A stretch of DNA of 64,000 bases from Paenibacillus terricola (GTDB lineage: Bacteria; Bacillota; Bacilli; Paenibacillales; Paenibacillaceae). Below the pieces are notes generated by a model. The model had not been told where the DNA came from and ran no database searches. It saw only the letters and a list, made by a program, of their open reading frames with translations. Each line of letters begins with the position of its first letter. The stretch's first letter is position 1. Both the position numbers and the translations under genes were made by a program. This document shows, piece after piece, positions 8,529-17,031 of the stretch. The DNA lies in assembly GCF_014779765.1 (NCBI RefSeq), contig NZ_JACXZA010000003.1:310001-374000 (forward strand), written 5' to 3'.

Positions 8529-9496
8529 GCAGCCGTCCCTCCTTTGCGCCCAAGCTGTACGCGAGGATCAACGAGCGCATAGAGCAGATCGGCAATGAAA
8601 TTGCCTACGATGACGAGCACGGCTGTCACTATCGTTATTGCCATCAGCACGGAGTATTCCCGTGCTAATGCCATCTCGACGAACAGCCGCCCCATGCCCG
8701 GCCAGTTGAACACATTTTCCGTCAAAGCCGCTCCGCTCACGAGAATAGGAAGATCAAGCCCGATAATCGTAATGATCGGAATAAGCGCATTGCGCAGTCC
8801 ATGCCGATAAATAACACGGCTTTCCCTTACGCCCTTCGCACGCGCTGTACGAATATAGTCCTGTTCCAGCACTTCCAGCATGCTGGTACGGGCATATTTG
8901 ACATACCCCGCCAAGAAGCCAAGCGTCAGTACCGAAACAGGCAGTACGAGATGGAGCAGCAGATCGCCTATTTGCCCTTCCTTATCGATTGCCCACATGT
9001 CAGACAACGGCAGCCAGTTCAACTTCAAAGCGAACAGCTCCTGCAGCAGGATACCGAACCAGAATGTCGGCATCGCGAAACCGACATAGGAGATGAAAGA
9101 CGCTGTCTGATCGGACCAGCCGTACGCCTTCGTACTGTTGTAGATCCCCCAAGGGATCGCAATGAACAGGGATAGCAACCAAGACGTACCCATTAGCACC
9201 ATCGTATGTCCGACAGTCGGCCACAGGATCTGACCGACTGGCAGATGGTTCTTGAACGTATAACCAAGGTCGCCTTGCAGAAAGCCGCCCAGCCATTTCA
9301 AATACTGCAAGGGGAGAGGGCGATCCAAACCGAGATTATGCGCCTGCGCCTTCGCTGCTTCCTGCGACAGGCCGGGCGAGAGGAAGATTTGAGTCGGTCC
9401 GCCCGGCGCGGCATGTATAAGTCCGAATGTAACGATCGAGATGAGAAACATCACGATCAAGGATTGAATGAAGCGCCTAACCAAATACTCGGTCAT
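8525..9496 (-). CDS. oppB: Peptide ABC transporter permease, OppB/DppB-like
   Basis: This 323-residue membrane protein has the family N-terminus (YLVRRFIQSLIVMFLISIVTF), an extracellular loop before TM2 (GLDRPLPLQYLKWL) and the EAA loop RTARAKGVRESRVIYRHGLRN. The start is preceded by GGAGG. It lies 43 nt after the binding-protein gene and overlaps oppC by 4 nt. It forms half of the membrane channel. Confidence 0.88.
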   Translation of the reverse strand: MTEYLVRRFIQSLIVMFLISIVTFGLIHAAPGGPTQIFLSPGLSQEAAKAQAHNLGLDRPLPLQYLKWLGGFLQGDLGYTFKNHLPVGQILWPTVGHTMVLMGTSWLLSLFIAIPWGIYNSTKAYGWSDQTASFISYVGFAMPTFWFGILLQELFALKLNWLPLSDMWAIDKEGQIGDLLLHLVLPVSVLTLGFLAGYVKYARTSMLEVLEQDYIRTARAKGVRESRVIYRHGLRNALIPIITIIGLDLPILVSGAALTENVFNWPGMGRLFVEMALAREYSVLMAITIVTAVLVIVGNFIADLLYALVDPRVQLGRKGGTAA

Positions 9497-9539
9497 ATCG
9501 CCGCCTCCCAGCAGTATGAGTACGGTACTTTACGGCTTC

Positions 9540-11300
9540 TTACTTGGAATCAACCCACCAGTTGTTGATATGGAAGAAATATCCGTAAGGAAGCGTCGGC
9601 TCCGGCGCATCCTCCTTCGCATAGTTGATCTTCGGTCCAAGTCCTTCCGGCAAGCCGTATTGGTACATGAACACGTAAGGCAGGTCGGTCGAGATCTCTT
9701 TGCCTACCTCGGCATAGATTTGTTTGCGCGCATTCTGGTCGACCGTCGAATAGCCGTCCACCCACAGCTTGTCGAGCTTCTCATTCTTGTACCAACCCGA
9801 GTTCTGACCGTTCGGCGGAAAATATTTGGACGAGAAGATCGATTCTCCGTCTGGATCCGGATTGTTCAACGACCACGACAGCAGCACGGCTTCGTATTTG
9901 CCCGGCGTCAAGTTTTGCTCCACCCAAGCTGAGAAATCGACGGCCTTCGGCGTCATCTCGATTCCGACGTCCTTCAAGTTCTGCTGCATGACGGCCGCAA
10001 CCTGCTCACGTCGGCTGTTGCCCGCATTGTATTGAAGTTCAAATGCGAACCGATGACCATCTTTTACGAGGATCCCGTCTTTGCCAGCTACCCAGCCGTC
10101 TTCAGCCAGCAGTTTCTTCGCCTGCTCAGCATCATAGCCGTAGTTCACGACCGCATCGCCTGGGTCGGCCCACGAGCCTGGCAAGAACGGCGCGTTCATC
10201 AGCTTGCCGGTTCCCTTGAGCACTTTGTCCACCATTCCCTGACGATTGAGGGCATAGGCGATTGCCTGTCTCGACTTCGGTGTCGAGAACGGAATGAACT
10301 TATCCTTGAAGTTGTCCGTTTTGAAGTTAAAGCCGACGTATTCATACAGCGGACCTGGCTCCAGCACGACGTTAATGTCGCTCTTCTGCTTGACTGCTTC
10401 CACCTGTGTTACCGGAATCGCCTGCGTCAGGTCGACGTCGCCTTTGATCAGCGCTTGAACCTCGGTATTCTGATCGGCGTATATTTTGAAAATCACCTTC
10501 TGAATATGAGGTTTCGGTCCCCAGTAATTCGGGTCTGCCTCGAGCGTCAGGTTCTGCTTCTGTTTCCACTCGGTCCACTTCCATGGACCATTCGTAACCG
10601 TCTTCGCCGGATCCGTGCCGTATGGATGCTTGAGCAGCTCCTCCGGCTTCACATCTTTCAGCACATGCGCGGGCACAATCGCGCTCGCGATGACATATTG
10701 GAACGGCGCGTATACTTGCTTCAACGTAATTCGTACCGTCTGGTCATCCACCTTCTCGACCGCTTCCACCTTATCGAATTGGCTGATGCCTGGCGAAGCG
10801 ACCTTCGGATCGCGGATCGCATTGAAGGTGAACACGACATCGTCGGCCGTTACGGGTTGCCCGTCGCTCCATTTCGCTGTCGATTTTAACTTAATCGTAT
10901 ACGTTTTGCCATCGGCCGATATTTCAGGCTTCTCGGATGCGAGTGACCAAGGCTCAGCCGTCACATTGCCCTGCCGATCCAGATCATACAAGTTCGCGAA
11001 CATGAAGAAGGCGGCATCGCCAGAGGAAGTATCCTGAATAAATAATGGATTTGCAGAGACGATGTCCGAGAATGAACTGATCGTGAGCGTGCCGCCATCG
11101 GTTGGCATACCTTCCGCCACAGCAGTTGCTGGGTCAGACGACTTGTCGCCTGTGGGCTCAGTCTGTGCCGGCGTATCTGTCTTGTCGACATCGTTATCGT
11201 TTGAACTAGACTTGCTGCAGCCTGCCACCATTACTCCTATCAGCAACACGGACAATGACAACATCAACCACTTTTTCACCGTATCACCCATCCCTCTCAT
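9540..11300 (-). CDS. oppA: Peptide-binding lipoprotein of the opp-type ABC transporter
   Basis: This 586-residue family 5 extracellular solute-binding protein starts with a lipoprotein signal peptide (VLLIGVMVAGC, the Cys being the lipidation site) and a Ser/Asp/Thr-rich linker. It continues with GTLTISSFSDIVSANPLF and TYTIKLKSTAKWSDGQPVTADDVVFTFN, the usual peptide-binding-protein signature. It is anchored outside the cytoplasmic membrane and delivers peptides to OppB/OppC. The ATG at 11300 has GAGGG 11 nt upstream; a second ATG at 11291 is possible. As first gene of the operon its promoter should lie in 11301-11560, but no convincing -35/-10 pair was found there. Confidence 0.88.
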   Translation of the reverse strand: MRGMGDTVKKWLMLSLSVLLIGVMVAGCSKSSSNDNDVDKTDTPAQTEPTGDKSSDPATAVAEGMPTDGGTLTISSFSDIVSANPLFIQDTSSGDAAFFMFANLYDLDRQGNVTAEPWSLASEKPEISADGKTYTIKLKSTAKWSDGQPVTADDVVFTFNAIRDPKVASPGISQFDKVEAVEKVDDQTVRITLKQVYAPFQYVIASAIVPAHVLKDVKPEELLKHPYGTDPAKTVTNGPWKWTEWKQKQNLTLEADPNYWGPKPHIQKVIFKIYADQNTEVQALIKGDVDLTQAIPVTQVEAVKQKSDINVVLEPGPLYEYVGFNFKTDNFKDKFIPFSTPKSRQAIAYALNRQGMVDKVLKGTGKLMNAPFLPGSWADPGDAVVNYGYDAEQAKKLLAEDGWVAGKDGILVKDGHRFAFELQYNAGNSRREQVAAVMQQNLKDVGIEMTPKAVDFSAWVEQNLTPGKYEAVLLSWSLNNPDPDGESIFSSKYFPPNGQNSGWYKNEKLDKLWVDGYSTVDQNARKQIYAEVGKEISTDLPYVFMYQYGLPEGLGPKINYAKEDAPEPTLPYGYFFHINNWWVDSK

Positions 11301-11564
11301 TGGACGACGTTCCCTCGCCGCCTTGTTTTTATCTGTTATGTAAATTGGGTTATCTAGTTAAGCCGTATTGTATCACCGAAATTTTCGTTTGAGAATGAAT
11401 GTAATCACAATTTTCTGAATATTGAAACTTTTAAACTAGAACCGCATTTTGAACACGTTACCATTATCCCAACCCCCATATAATCCCACATTCACTTGTA
11501 AATCCGTCAACGATTCGGTAACGTAGATGATAAATATCAGAAATGTGAAAGGAGCAGAAGAAAC

Positions 11565-12089
11565 ATGAGCAATAAGCCGCAAACGAATGAATACGCAGCA
11601 CCCTTCGCTAAGTACATCGATCTGGTACCTGAGGGCGATCTTGTATCGATTCTAGTCGAACAGTCGGAGCAGCTGGTGCAGCTGCTGAGCGGAATCAGCG
11701 AAGAGCAGTCCCATTATCGATATGACGAGGGCAAATGGAGCATCCGTGAAGTCCTTGGTCATATTACAGACAACGAGCGTGTCTGGACCTACCGTCTCCT
11801 GCGTATTGCCCGTGGCGACCAGATATCCTTCCCAAGCTACGATGAGAACCAGTTCATGCAAAATGCCCGCTTCGACGAAATTCCGTTAAACGAGCTGTTG
11901 GATGAATTCGTCTCCTTGCGCAAGTCTGCCGTTTATTTGCTGAAAGGACTGCCTGCGGAAGCATGGGATCGCGCCGGCACGCTGTACGATCATCCTCTCA
12001 CCACTCGCGCCGCTGCAGCTGTTGTCGCTGGACATGAGAAGCACCATTGCAACATTATTCGGGATCGGTATTTGCCCGAGTTAGGTTAA
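11565..12089 (+). CDS. DinB-like metal-dependent hydrolase/transferase superfamily protein
   Basis: This 174-residue DinB_2-type protein is a four-helix bundle. Three putative metal-binding histidines are visible: H in REVLGHITDNERVW, then two in VVAGHEKHHCNII near the C-terminus. Members include thiol-dependent transferases such as BstA/YfiT-like proteins; the substrate is unknown. AAAGGAG lies 12 nt before the ATG. It precedes the serC T-box leader, but that leader has its own promoter, so the two are probably separate units. Confidence 0.8.
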   Translation: MSNKPQTNEYAAPFAKYIDLVPEGDLVSILVEQSEQLVQLLSGISEEQSHYRYDEGKWSIREVLGHITDNERVWTYRLLRIARGDQISFPSYDENQFMQNARFDEIPLNELLDEFVSLRKSAVYLLKGLPAEAWDRAGTLYDHPLTTRAAAAVVAGHEKHHCNIIRDRYLPELG

Positions 12090-12099
12090 TACACTGTTA

Positions 12100-12129
12100 T
12101 TGACGAATTCCCAATAAGAGGCATATAAT
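12100..12129 (+). promoter_or_regulatory. Sigma-A promoter of the serC T-box leader
   Basis: TTGACG (12100-12105), an 18-nt spacer, and a perfect TATAAT (12124-12129). The transcript would begin near 12136 and run into the T-box leader. Confidence 0.8.
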
Positions 12130-12136
12130 AACCTCT

Positions 12137-12350
12137 AACTTCATTATCGCATTGTGCCGATGACGAGCATCCAACTCCGAGGCGTTTTCGTCAAGAAGGC
12201 TGCGCTGGCTGCGCATTCTATCCTAAGCTAACCGGGCCCGCCCGTTACCGCGGATCAAAGATGGAGAACGATTGCCGTTCTTCGAATTTGGGTGGCACCG
12301 CGAGCAAGCGCTCCTCGTCCCAATCATGGGATAAGGAGCGCTTTATTTAT
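12137..12350 (+). promoter_or_regulatory. T-box riboswitch upstream of serC, probably tRNA-Ser sensing
   Basis: The conserved T-box bulge sequence lies at 12289-12304 (GGGTGGCACCGCG), preceded by a stem III-like hairpin AGAACG/CGTTCT (about 12264-12282). It is followed by a terminator: AGCGCTCCT (12307-12315) pairs with AGGAGCGCT (12334-12342), with CCCA/TGGG inside and a T-rich tail. The variable T-box base in TGGC is C, which pairs with a G discriminator base, as found in tRNA-Ser. Uncharged tRNA-Ser would stabilise the antiterminator and turn on serC. The leader is short (about 215 nt) and I could not place the stem I specifier codon with confidence. Confidence 0.88.
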
Positions 12351-12377
12351 TGTCCGAATAAATAGGAGGAATGCGAA

Positions 12378-13469
12378 ATGACGACAAGACTGTACAATTT
12401 CAACCCGGGGCCAGCGGCGCTGCCGCTAGAGGTGTTGGAGCAAGCCAAGGAAACAACAGTGCAATACGGCGGGCGGGGAATCTCGATCATGGAGATGTCG
12501 CATCGGAGCAAACCCGTTGAACAGTTATCGGCAGAAACGGAACAGCTGCTTCTGGAGCTTGCCGGGCTGTCGCGGAACGAATATCGCGCGCTGTTTATGG
12601 GCGGCGGAGCAAGCACACAGTTCGCCATGCTGCCGCTTAACTTTCTGGCGGGAGGTCAGATAGCCGATTATATTTTATCCGGCAGCTTCTCGGAGAAAGC
12701 GCTGCACGAAGCACAGTATATCGGCCAGACCCGGATAGCAGCAAGCTCGCAAGCAGAGAAATGGCGTCGTACGCCCGATGTAAACAGCTTGCGCATTCAA
12801 GCGGATGCCGCGTACGTGCATATGACGACGAACAATACGATCGAAGGCTCGCGATTCAACATTTTTCCGGAGACAGGCGGGGTGCCGCTTATCGCAGATA
12901 TGACAAGCGACTTGCTCAGTCGGAATATCGATTACAGCCGGTTCTCGATGATCTATGCCGGAGCGCAGAAAAACCTCGGCCCTGCAGGCATTACTGTCGT
13001 CATCATCCGCAGGGACATGCTAGAACGCTGCTCGAAGCAAATCCCGCTCATTTGGCGGTACGCCACTTATGCAAGCAACGACTCGCTGTATAATACACCA
13101 CCGGTGCACGCGCTCTACTTGACGAACCTTGTACTTCAATGGACCAAACGGCAAGGCGGCGTTCAGCGGCTCGAGACGGTCAACCGCGACAAGGCTGCGC
13201 TCATCTATGAGGCAATCGACCGGAGCGGAGGGTTCTACGAAGGCATAATTGCTAGGGGCGACCGCTCGGATATGAACATCACTTGGCGGCTAGCAAGCAA
13301 GGAGCTGGAGCTGCTGTTCGTGCAAGAGTCGGAACAGCACGGCTTCGAGGGGCTGGCCGGGCACCGCAGCGTCGGCGGCATCCGCGCATCGGCGTACAAC
13401 GCTGTTCCGCGCGCAGCTTGCGAGGCGCTTGCAGATTTCATGAATGACTTCATGCGGAGAAAGGGGTGA
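12378..13469 (+). CDS. serC: Phosphoserine aminotransferase SerC
   Basis: This 363-residue class V PLP enzyme converts 3-phosphohydroxypyruvate plus glutamate to phosphoserine plus 2-oxoglutarate, the second step of serine synthesis. Visible landmarks are the N-terminus RLYNFNPGPAALPLEVL, the segment ISIMEMSHRSK, FMGGGASTQFAMLP, the PLP-lysine motif IYAGAQKNLGPAG and the C-terminal GHRSVGGIRASAYNA. The length is normal. AGGAGG lies 9 nt before the ATG. Regulation is by the T-box leader just upstream. No serA or serB is adjacent, so the pathway is scattered in this genome. Confidence 0.95.
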   Translation: MTTRLYNFNPGPAALPLEVLEQAKETTVQYGGRGISIMEMSHRSKPVEQLSAETEQLLLELAGLSRNEYRALFMGGGASTQFAMLPLNFLAGGQIADYILSGSFSEKALHEAQYIGQTRIAASSQAEKWRRTPDVNSLRIQADAAYVHMTTNNTIEGSRFNIFPETGGVPLIADMTSDLLSRNIDYSRFSMIYAGAQKNLGPAGITVVIIRRDMLERCSKQIPLIWRYATYASNDSLYNTPPVHALYLTNLVLQWTKRQGGVQRLETVNRDKAALIYEAIDRSGGFYEGIIARGDRSDMNITWRLASKELELLFVQESEQHGFEGLAGHRSVGGIRASAYNAVPRAACEALADFMNDFMRRKG

Positions 13470-13500
13470 TTCCCCTTTTCAATCCCCACTAGAATTAAAT

Positions 13501-13787
13501 GTCCCTGCGGGACGAGCAACTTCAATCCTATTTATTGATACTACCCCGCCCAAACCCTCCCCTTCAAAGGGGAGGGCCCCAGAGGGCATCTGCCCTCTGG
13601 ACTCCCTGAAGGACTGATCTAGGTACAACGAGGGGATTGGGAATGCTGGACTCGTCTAGGTTTGTTCGAACGTATGCACACGGTTCGACGCTCCCTTGAT
13701 GGGTGCGTGCTGATGCTCGCTTTCGTCCCTGCGGGACACGCTCTACTTTAGCGCTCCTGCTGGGTCATCCTTTCGGGATTTAACACC
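13501..13787 (+). repeat. Palindrome-rich intergenic element, copy 1
   Basis: This is the first of three copies of an element in the serC-fumarase gap. It contains GTCCCTGCGGGAC, an inverted repeat of 10+10 bp around CCCTCCCCTT, and another around CCAGAGGGCA. Between 13534 and 13787 it matches copy 2 at a constant offset of 322 nt with about four substitutions. No open frame of convincing quality lies inside it, and I see no transposase. Confidence 0.85.
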
Positions 13788-13815
13788 GCAATAATTGTAA
13801 TAAACACGATTGTTT

Positions 13816-14108
13816 GTCCCTGCGGGACGAGTGGCTTTAAACATACTCAAACTCTATTGATACTACCCCGCCCAAACCCTCCCCTTCAAAGGGGAGGGCC
13901 CCAGAGGGCATCTGCCCTCTGGACTCCCTGAAGGACTGATCTAGGTACAACGAGGGGATTGGGAATGCTGGACTCGTTTAGGTTTGTTCGAACGTATGCA
14001 CACGGTTCGACGCCCCCTTGATGGGTGCGTGCTGATGCTCGCTTTCGTCCCTGCGGGACACACTCTACTTTAGCGCTCCTGCTGGGTCATCCCTTCGGGA
14101 TTTAACAC
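13816..14108 (+). repeat. Palindrome-rich intergenic element, copy 2 (direct repeat of copy 1)
   Basis: It has the same hairpins in the same order as copy 1. The first 40 nt after the shared GTCCCTGCGGGAC have diverged more than the core. It ends at a shared TTCGGGATTTAACACC. Confidence 0.85.
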
Positions 14109-14138
14109 CCATAATCGTATGGAACCATTCCTAAACAA

Positions 14139-14193
14139 AAACCAAAAGCTAAGCATTCGGGACTTGTCCCTCGAATGCCTAGCTTTTGGTTTA
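14139..14193. terminator. Long bidirectional hairpin between serC and fumarase
   Basis: AACCAAAAGCTA pairs with TAGCTTTTGGTT, and inner GCATTC/GAATGC and GGAC/GTCC extend the stem. A-rich and T-rich flanks occur on the two sides, so it can end transcripts from both directions. Confidence 0.75.
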
Positions 14194-14218
14194 GTATATT
14201 TCTCTTCCTATTGAGCTC

Positions 14219-14505
14219 TTAGATCCCAAAGGGATCAATGGCGGGTGCGCCAAAAGTAGAGCGTGTCCCAGAGGGACGAAAGCGAGTACCAGCACGCACC
14301 AACACAGGAGCATCGAACAGTATGCGCATGTGGACACGTCCCTAGTCACAATCAAATCAGCCCCATCCACTCAACGTCCCTAGACCAGTCCTTCGGGGGA
14401 GTCCAAAGGGCACAACCCTTTGGGGCCCTCCCTTGAAAGGGATTGGGTGGGTTGGACCCCGAGGGTTTGGGTGGGTTGAATCCCGAGGGTTTCGGTGGGT
14501 TGAAT
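14219..14505 (-). repeat. Palindrome-rich intergenic element, copy 3 (inverted and diverged)
   Basis: Read on the minus strand this stretch has the same order of landmarks as copies 1 and 2: CCCTTTCAAGGGAGGGCCCC, an AAAGGG/CCCTTT hairpin followed by GGACTCCC, GAAGGACTGGTCTAGG, GGTGCGTGCTGG, CTCGCTTTCGTCCC and GGGACACGCTCTACTTT. Many substitutions separate it from the other two, so it is an older copy. Its edge reaches the fumarase stop codon. Confidence 0.75.
14444..14505. repeat. 24-bp tandem repeat, about 2.6 units
   Basis: Two full units (14444-14467 and 14468-14491) and a partial third share the core GGTGGGTT followed by CCCGAGGGTT. The array abuts the fumarase stop codon within repeat copy 3. 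Confidence 0.75.
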
Positions 14506-16058
14506 TACTTAAATACCGGAGCCTTAAACTGCTCCAGCTTCTCGCGCGAGGATTGTTCGACTTCTGCGTGCAGGCTGTTGCCGTGCGAGTCCATCGTTAC
14601 GATAGCAGCGAAGCCTTCCGTTTGCAGATGCCACATTGCCTCTGGAATACCGAACTCCTTCAGGAAGTGAACGTCGTTCACCTTCTTGAAGCATTCTGCA
14701 TAGTACTGCGCTGCGCCGCCGATTGCGTTCAAGTATACGCCGCCGTGCTCTTGAAGCGCCTTGAGCGTCTTCGCACCCATGCCGCCTTTGCCGATAACGG
14801 CGCGGATACCGAACTTCTTCATGACGTCGCCTTGGTAAGGCTCCTCGCGAATGCTCGTCGTTGGTCCAGCCGCTTTCACATGCCAGCCGTTGTCGTCCTT
14901 CAGCATAACAGGTCCGCAGTGGTAAATAACGCCGCCGTTCAGATCGATTGGGGAATCGTTGTCGATCAGGTAGCTGTGCAGCGCATCGCGGCCCGTGTGC
15001 ATTTCGCCATCGAGAATAACGATATCGCCAACGCGCAGTTCACGCACTTGCTCCTCTGTCAGCGGCATCGTCATACGGAATTCTCTGCGCTCGCTCGCAT
15101 CTGTCGATGCTACTTCTGCTGCTCCGCCCGCTTCCGCTCCTGCATTCATCGGCAGCTCCGAACCTTGCGGGTAGATCCATTCCTTCAGTTCGCCCGTTGC
15201 CGCATCAAGCAGTACGCCTTGACGGCGGAACGCCCAGCAGTTGTAAGCGACGGAGACGAAGAAGCTTGCTGGCAGACGGTTCATCACGCCAACTTTACAG
15301 CCGAGCAGCGTAACCGCGCCGCCGAAGCCCATCGTGCCGATGCCAAGCTTGTTAGCATTGTCCATCACATACTCTTCAAGCTTGCGCAGCTCTTCATTCG
15401 GGTTCGTATCGTCGACGCGACGGAACAGCTGCTGCTTCGCCAGCTCATAACCTGTCGTGCGGTCCCCGCCGATGCCAACGCCGATAAAGCCCGCGCTGCA
15501 GCCTTGGCCTTGCGCTTGGTAGATCGCATGCATGACGCACTTACGAATACCATCGAGATCGCGGCCAGCCTTGCCGAGTCCTTCGATCTCCATTGGAAGG
15601 CTGTATTGAATGTTCTTGTTCTCGCATCCGCCGCCCTTCAGGATGAGGCGAACATCAACGTCTTCTTGCTCCCATTGTTCAAAATGGATCACCGGCGTAC
15701 CTGGTCCGAGGTTGTCGCCTGTGTTTGCACCTGTCAACGAGTCAACGGAGTTCGTACGGAGCTTGCCATCCTTCGTTGCGCGAGCGATCGCATTCTTGAT
15801 CGCCGCTTTCATAACGATCTGATTCGCGCCCACCGGCGTGTGCACGATGAACGTCGGCATGCCTGTATCTTGGCAGATTGGCGAAACATTGCATTCCGCC
15901 ATCTCGATATTGGTCGCAATCGTCGATAAGGACAAGCCGGCGCGCGTTGCGCGGTCCTCTGCCTCCTGCGCTGCTTTGATCGCGACGCGAACGTCTCCTG
16001 GGAGATTCGTAGAAGTCTCGACAATTAGTTTGTACACGCTATCTTCAAAATGCTGCAT
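14505..16058 (-). CDS. fumA: Class I (iron-sulfur) fumarate hydratase, fused alpha-beta form
   Basis: This 517-residue enzyme joins the alpha (N-terminal, about 1-290) and beta (C-terminal) parts that are separate in some anaerobes. It interconverts fumarate and malate using a 4Fe-4S cluster. Candidate cluster Cys residues lie in SPICQDTGMP, GGGCENK and GQGCSAGFIGVGIGGDR. The beta part shows HTGRDALH and GPTTSIREEPYQ near the active site, and GKGGMG. The length is typical of FumA/FumB-type enzymes. Aerobic Bacilli usually carry the class II FumC type, so this cluster-dependent form would be oxygen sensitive if it were the only one. The gene stands alone, convergent with serC. Confidence 0.92.
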   Translation of the reverse strand: MQHFEDSVYKLIVETSTNLPGDVRVAIKAAQEAEDRATRAGLSLSTIATNIEMAECNVSPICQDTGMPTFIVHTPVGANQIVMKAAIKNAIARATKDGKLRTNSVDSLTGANTGDNLGPGTPVIHFEQWEQEDVDVRLILKGGGCENKNIQYSLPMEIEGLGKAGRDLDGIRKCVMHAIYQAQGQGCSAGFIGVGIGGDRTTGYELAKQQLFRRVDDTNPNEELRKLEEYVMDNANKLGIGTMGFGGAVTLLGCKVGVMNRLPASFFVSVAYNCWAFRRQGVLLDAATGELKEWIYPQGSELPMNAGAEAGGAAEVASTDASERREFRMTMPLTEEQVRELRVGDIVILDGEMHTGRDALHSYLIDNDSPIDLNGGVIYHCGPVMLKDDNGWHVKAAGPTTSIREEPYQGDVMKKFGIRAVIGKGGMGAKTLKALQEHGGVYLNAIGGAAQYYAECFKKVNDVHFLKEFGIPEAMWHLQTEGFAAIVTMDSHGNSLHAEVEQSSREKLEQFKAPVFK

Positions 16059-16179
16059 AATCGTATGATTGCTCCTCTCTAGTCGCTTAAACCACTAAGC
16101 TTTATAATAGCATAGATGGACAACGACGGGTACGAGCGGATCAGCGAGATAATTGAAGATATGAAGGGACTGAGCAAGC

Positions 16180-16794
16180 ATGGAGAGCGATTTTTTTGCT
16201 TATATGTACCGTTTGAAATATATTGAACGCTGGAGCTTGATGCGGAATACGACGAAGGAGAGCGTAGCGGAACATTCCTTTCATGTCGGGCTGCTTGCTC
16301 ACATGCTGTGCGAGATCGGCAACGCCATCTTCGGCAGGTCGCTGAACGCCGACCGTGCGGCTGCAATGGCGCTATTCCACGACGCGACCGAAGTGTTCAC
16401 CGGCGACATTCCAACGCCGGTCAAACATCATAATCCGAAGATGCTTGCCAGTTTCCGCGAGATCGAAGCAATGGCTGCCGAGCGCCTGCACAGCATGGTG
16501 CCCGTGCCTCTGCGCCCAGCTTATGCTTCCCTGCTCGGCATTCACGCAGACAGCAGCCCGCCGATGGAAGCCGAGCAAGAGCTGCATGGAATGCTCAAAG
16601 CAGCCGACTTGCTGGACGCTTACCTCAAATGCGTATCCGAGGTCGCATCGGGTAACAGGGAGTTTGCCGTCGCGAAGATGGAGATCGAACAGAAGCTTGC
16701 GCAGCTCAGTATGCCCGAGGTTGATTGGTTCCTTGACCATTTGGCGCCTGGACTTGGCCGAACGCTGGATGAATTGAGTCGGGACGAACAATAG
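16180..16794 (+). CDS. yfbR: HD-domain 5'-deoxynucleotidase, YfbR-like
   Basis: This 204-residue HD-superfamily phosphohydrolase has metal ligands visible in order: H in SVAEHSFHV, HD in LFHDATEVFTGD, and a D in LLDAYLKC. YfbR proteins remove phosphate from deoxynucleoside 5'-monophosphates in the cytosol. The length is close to that of the family. It is divergent from the fumarase gene and convergent, with a 6-nt gap, with the germination operon. Confidence 0.88.
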   Translation: MESDFFAYMYRLKYIERWSLMRNTTKESVAEHSFHVGLLAHMLCEIGNAIFGRSLNADRAAAMALFHDATEVFTGDIPTPVKHHNPKMLASFREIEAMAAERLHSMVPVPLRPAYASLLGIHADSSPPMEAEQELHGMLKAADLLDAYLKCVSEVASGNREFAVAKMEIEQKLAQLSMPEVDWFLDHLAPGLGRTLDELSRDEQ

Positions 16795-16800
16795 TCCTCG

Positions 16801-17031
16801 CTAGTTCATTGGCTTCATCAGCCAAGCCAACGGTTTGAACACCGCTAGCAGCAGCTGCGTTGGACCCGGCAAATGTCGCAAGTCCAACGCAGCCATCCCC
16901 CAACCAATAATGAGTAAGACGTAGAATATGATTCGATCGCGTTTCGGCTGCCTTTTCAACTGCTTCCACTCATTTATCCAGATCGCTAAAGCTGACAAAA
17001 TAACGATAAACCAGAAATCAAAGCGCATCAT
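16801..17031 (-). CDS. Small two-helix membrane protein, fourth gene of the ger operon
   Basis: This 76-residue protein has two hydrophobic segments (about 6-17, short, and 34-55) separated by a basic loop (KQLKRQPKRDR). The start overlaps the gerC stop as ATGA, so it is translationally coupled to the germinant-receptor genes. Small fourth subunits (D-type, two TM helices) are known in several ger operons and modulate receptor function; the two-helix layout and position fit that class. No other hint of function is visible. Confidence 0.7.
   Translation of the reverse strand: MMRFDFWFIVILSALAIWINEWKQLKRQPKRDRIIFYVLLIIGWGMAALDLRHLPGPTQLLLAVFKPLAWLMKPMN

Noticed and set aside
13501-14108. Insertion sequence
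   Set aside because: There is no transposase frame and no clear terminal inverted repeats or target duplications; described as a repeat element instead.
14433-15929. 498-codon open frame antisense to fumarase
   Set aside because: It is rich in Arg, His and Cys, lacks a ribosome site, and lies wholly opposite the well-supported fumarase gene.
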